Assembly (NCBI GenBank): GCA_020430865.1
Contig: JAGQIY010000972.1
Coordinates: 1-5,332 of the forward strand
DNA from: Myxococcales bacterium
Lineage (GTDB): Bacteria; Myxococcota; Polyangia; Polyangiales; Polyangiaceae
Reading direction: 5' to 3'
DNA: 5,332 bases
The translations under genes and the position numbers were made by a program. Shown here piece by piece: positions 5,317 through 5,332 of the stretch (position 1 is its first letter; each line of letters begins with the position of its first letter). A model generated the notes under the pieces. It was not told the origin of the DNA. It worked only from the letters and a program-made list of their open reading frames with translations, and searched no databases.

Positions 5317-5332
5317 TCTGGATCCCCGATGA

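Noticed and set aside
5329..5332. ATG at the window edge as the start of a further gene
   Set aside because: No Shine-Dalgarno precedes it at proper spacing and only four bases remain, so it cannot be supported.

Overview
The window is GC-rich, with coding sequence throughout that favours G or C at the third codon position. It carries a complete, ordinary-looking bacterial gene set. The Gram-negative outer-membrane features (an N-acyltransferase for lipoproteins and a beta-barrel protein), a proline-rich acidic linker starting with a CPPGSWFC segment, and an HU variant of the NPFTKEP type all fit Myxococcota, perhaps Polyangia. That assignment is inference from style; no 16S or other marker is present.

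Layout. (1) 46-357, plus strand: an HU-family nucleoid protein with a strong Shine-Dalgarno. It is followed by a long hairpin (364-395) and a clear intrinsic terminator (441-469). (2) 540-2093, minus strand: apolipoprotein N-acyltransferase (lnt), convergent with HU, with an unresolved start codon. (3) 2161-3048, minus strand: a secreted eight-stranded outer-membrane beta-barrel protein lying directly upstream of lnt and probably co-transcribed with it. (4) 3049-3256: a divergent intergenic region. It holds a close match to a sigma-54 -24/-12 promoter pointing at the barrel gene, a leader with two predicted hairpins, and an imperfect palindrome about 120 bp upstream of the predicted start. (5) 3257-4456, plus strand: an RlmI-like 23S rRNA cytosine-5 methyltransferase. 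Its stop codon overlaps the start of (6), 4456-5235, a HAD-superfamily phosphatase. (7) 5236-5332: a short non-coding tail with a weak promoter-like element and a 14-bp GC palindrome.

How the genes fit together. The minus-strand pair is about the cell envelope: one gene makes an outer-membrane protein and the other completes lipoprotein maturation in the inner membrane. The plus-strand pair is a translationally coupled rRNA methyltransferase and phosphatase. HU stands alone as a monocistronic unit. I see no mobile element, CRISPR, tRNA, rRNA or defence system. The most interesting signals are regulatory (the sigma-54-like promoter with a structured leader) and the start-codon problem of lnt; I did not find convincing evidence of a wholly new system.
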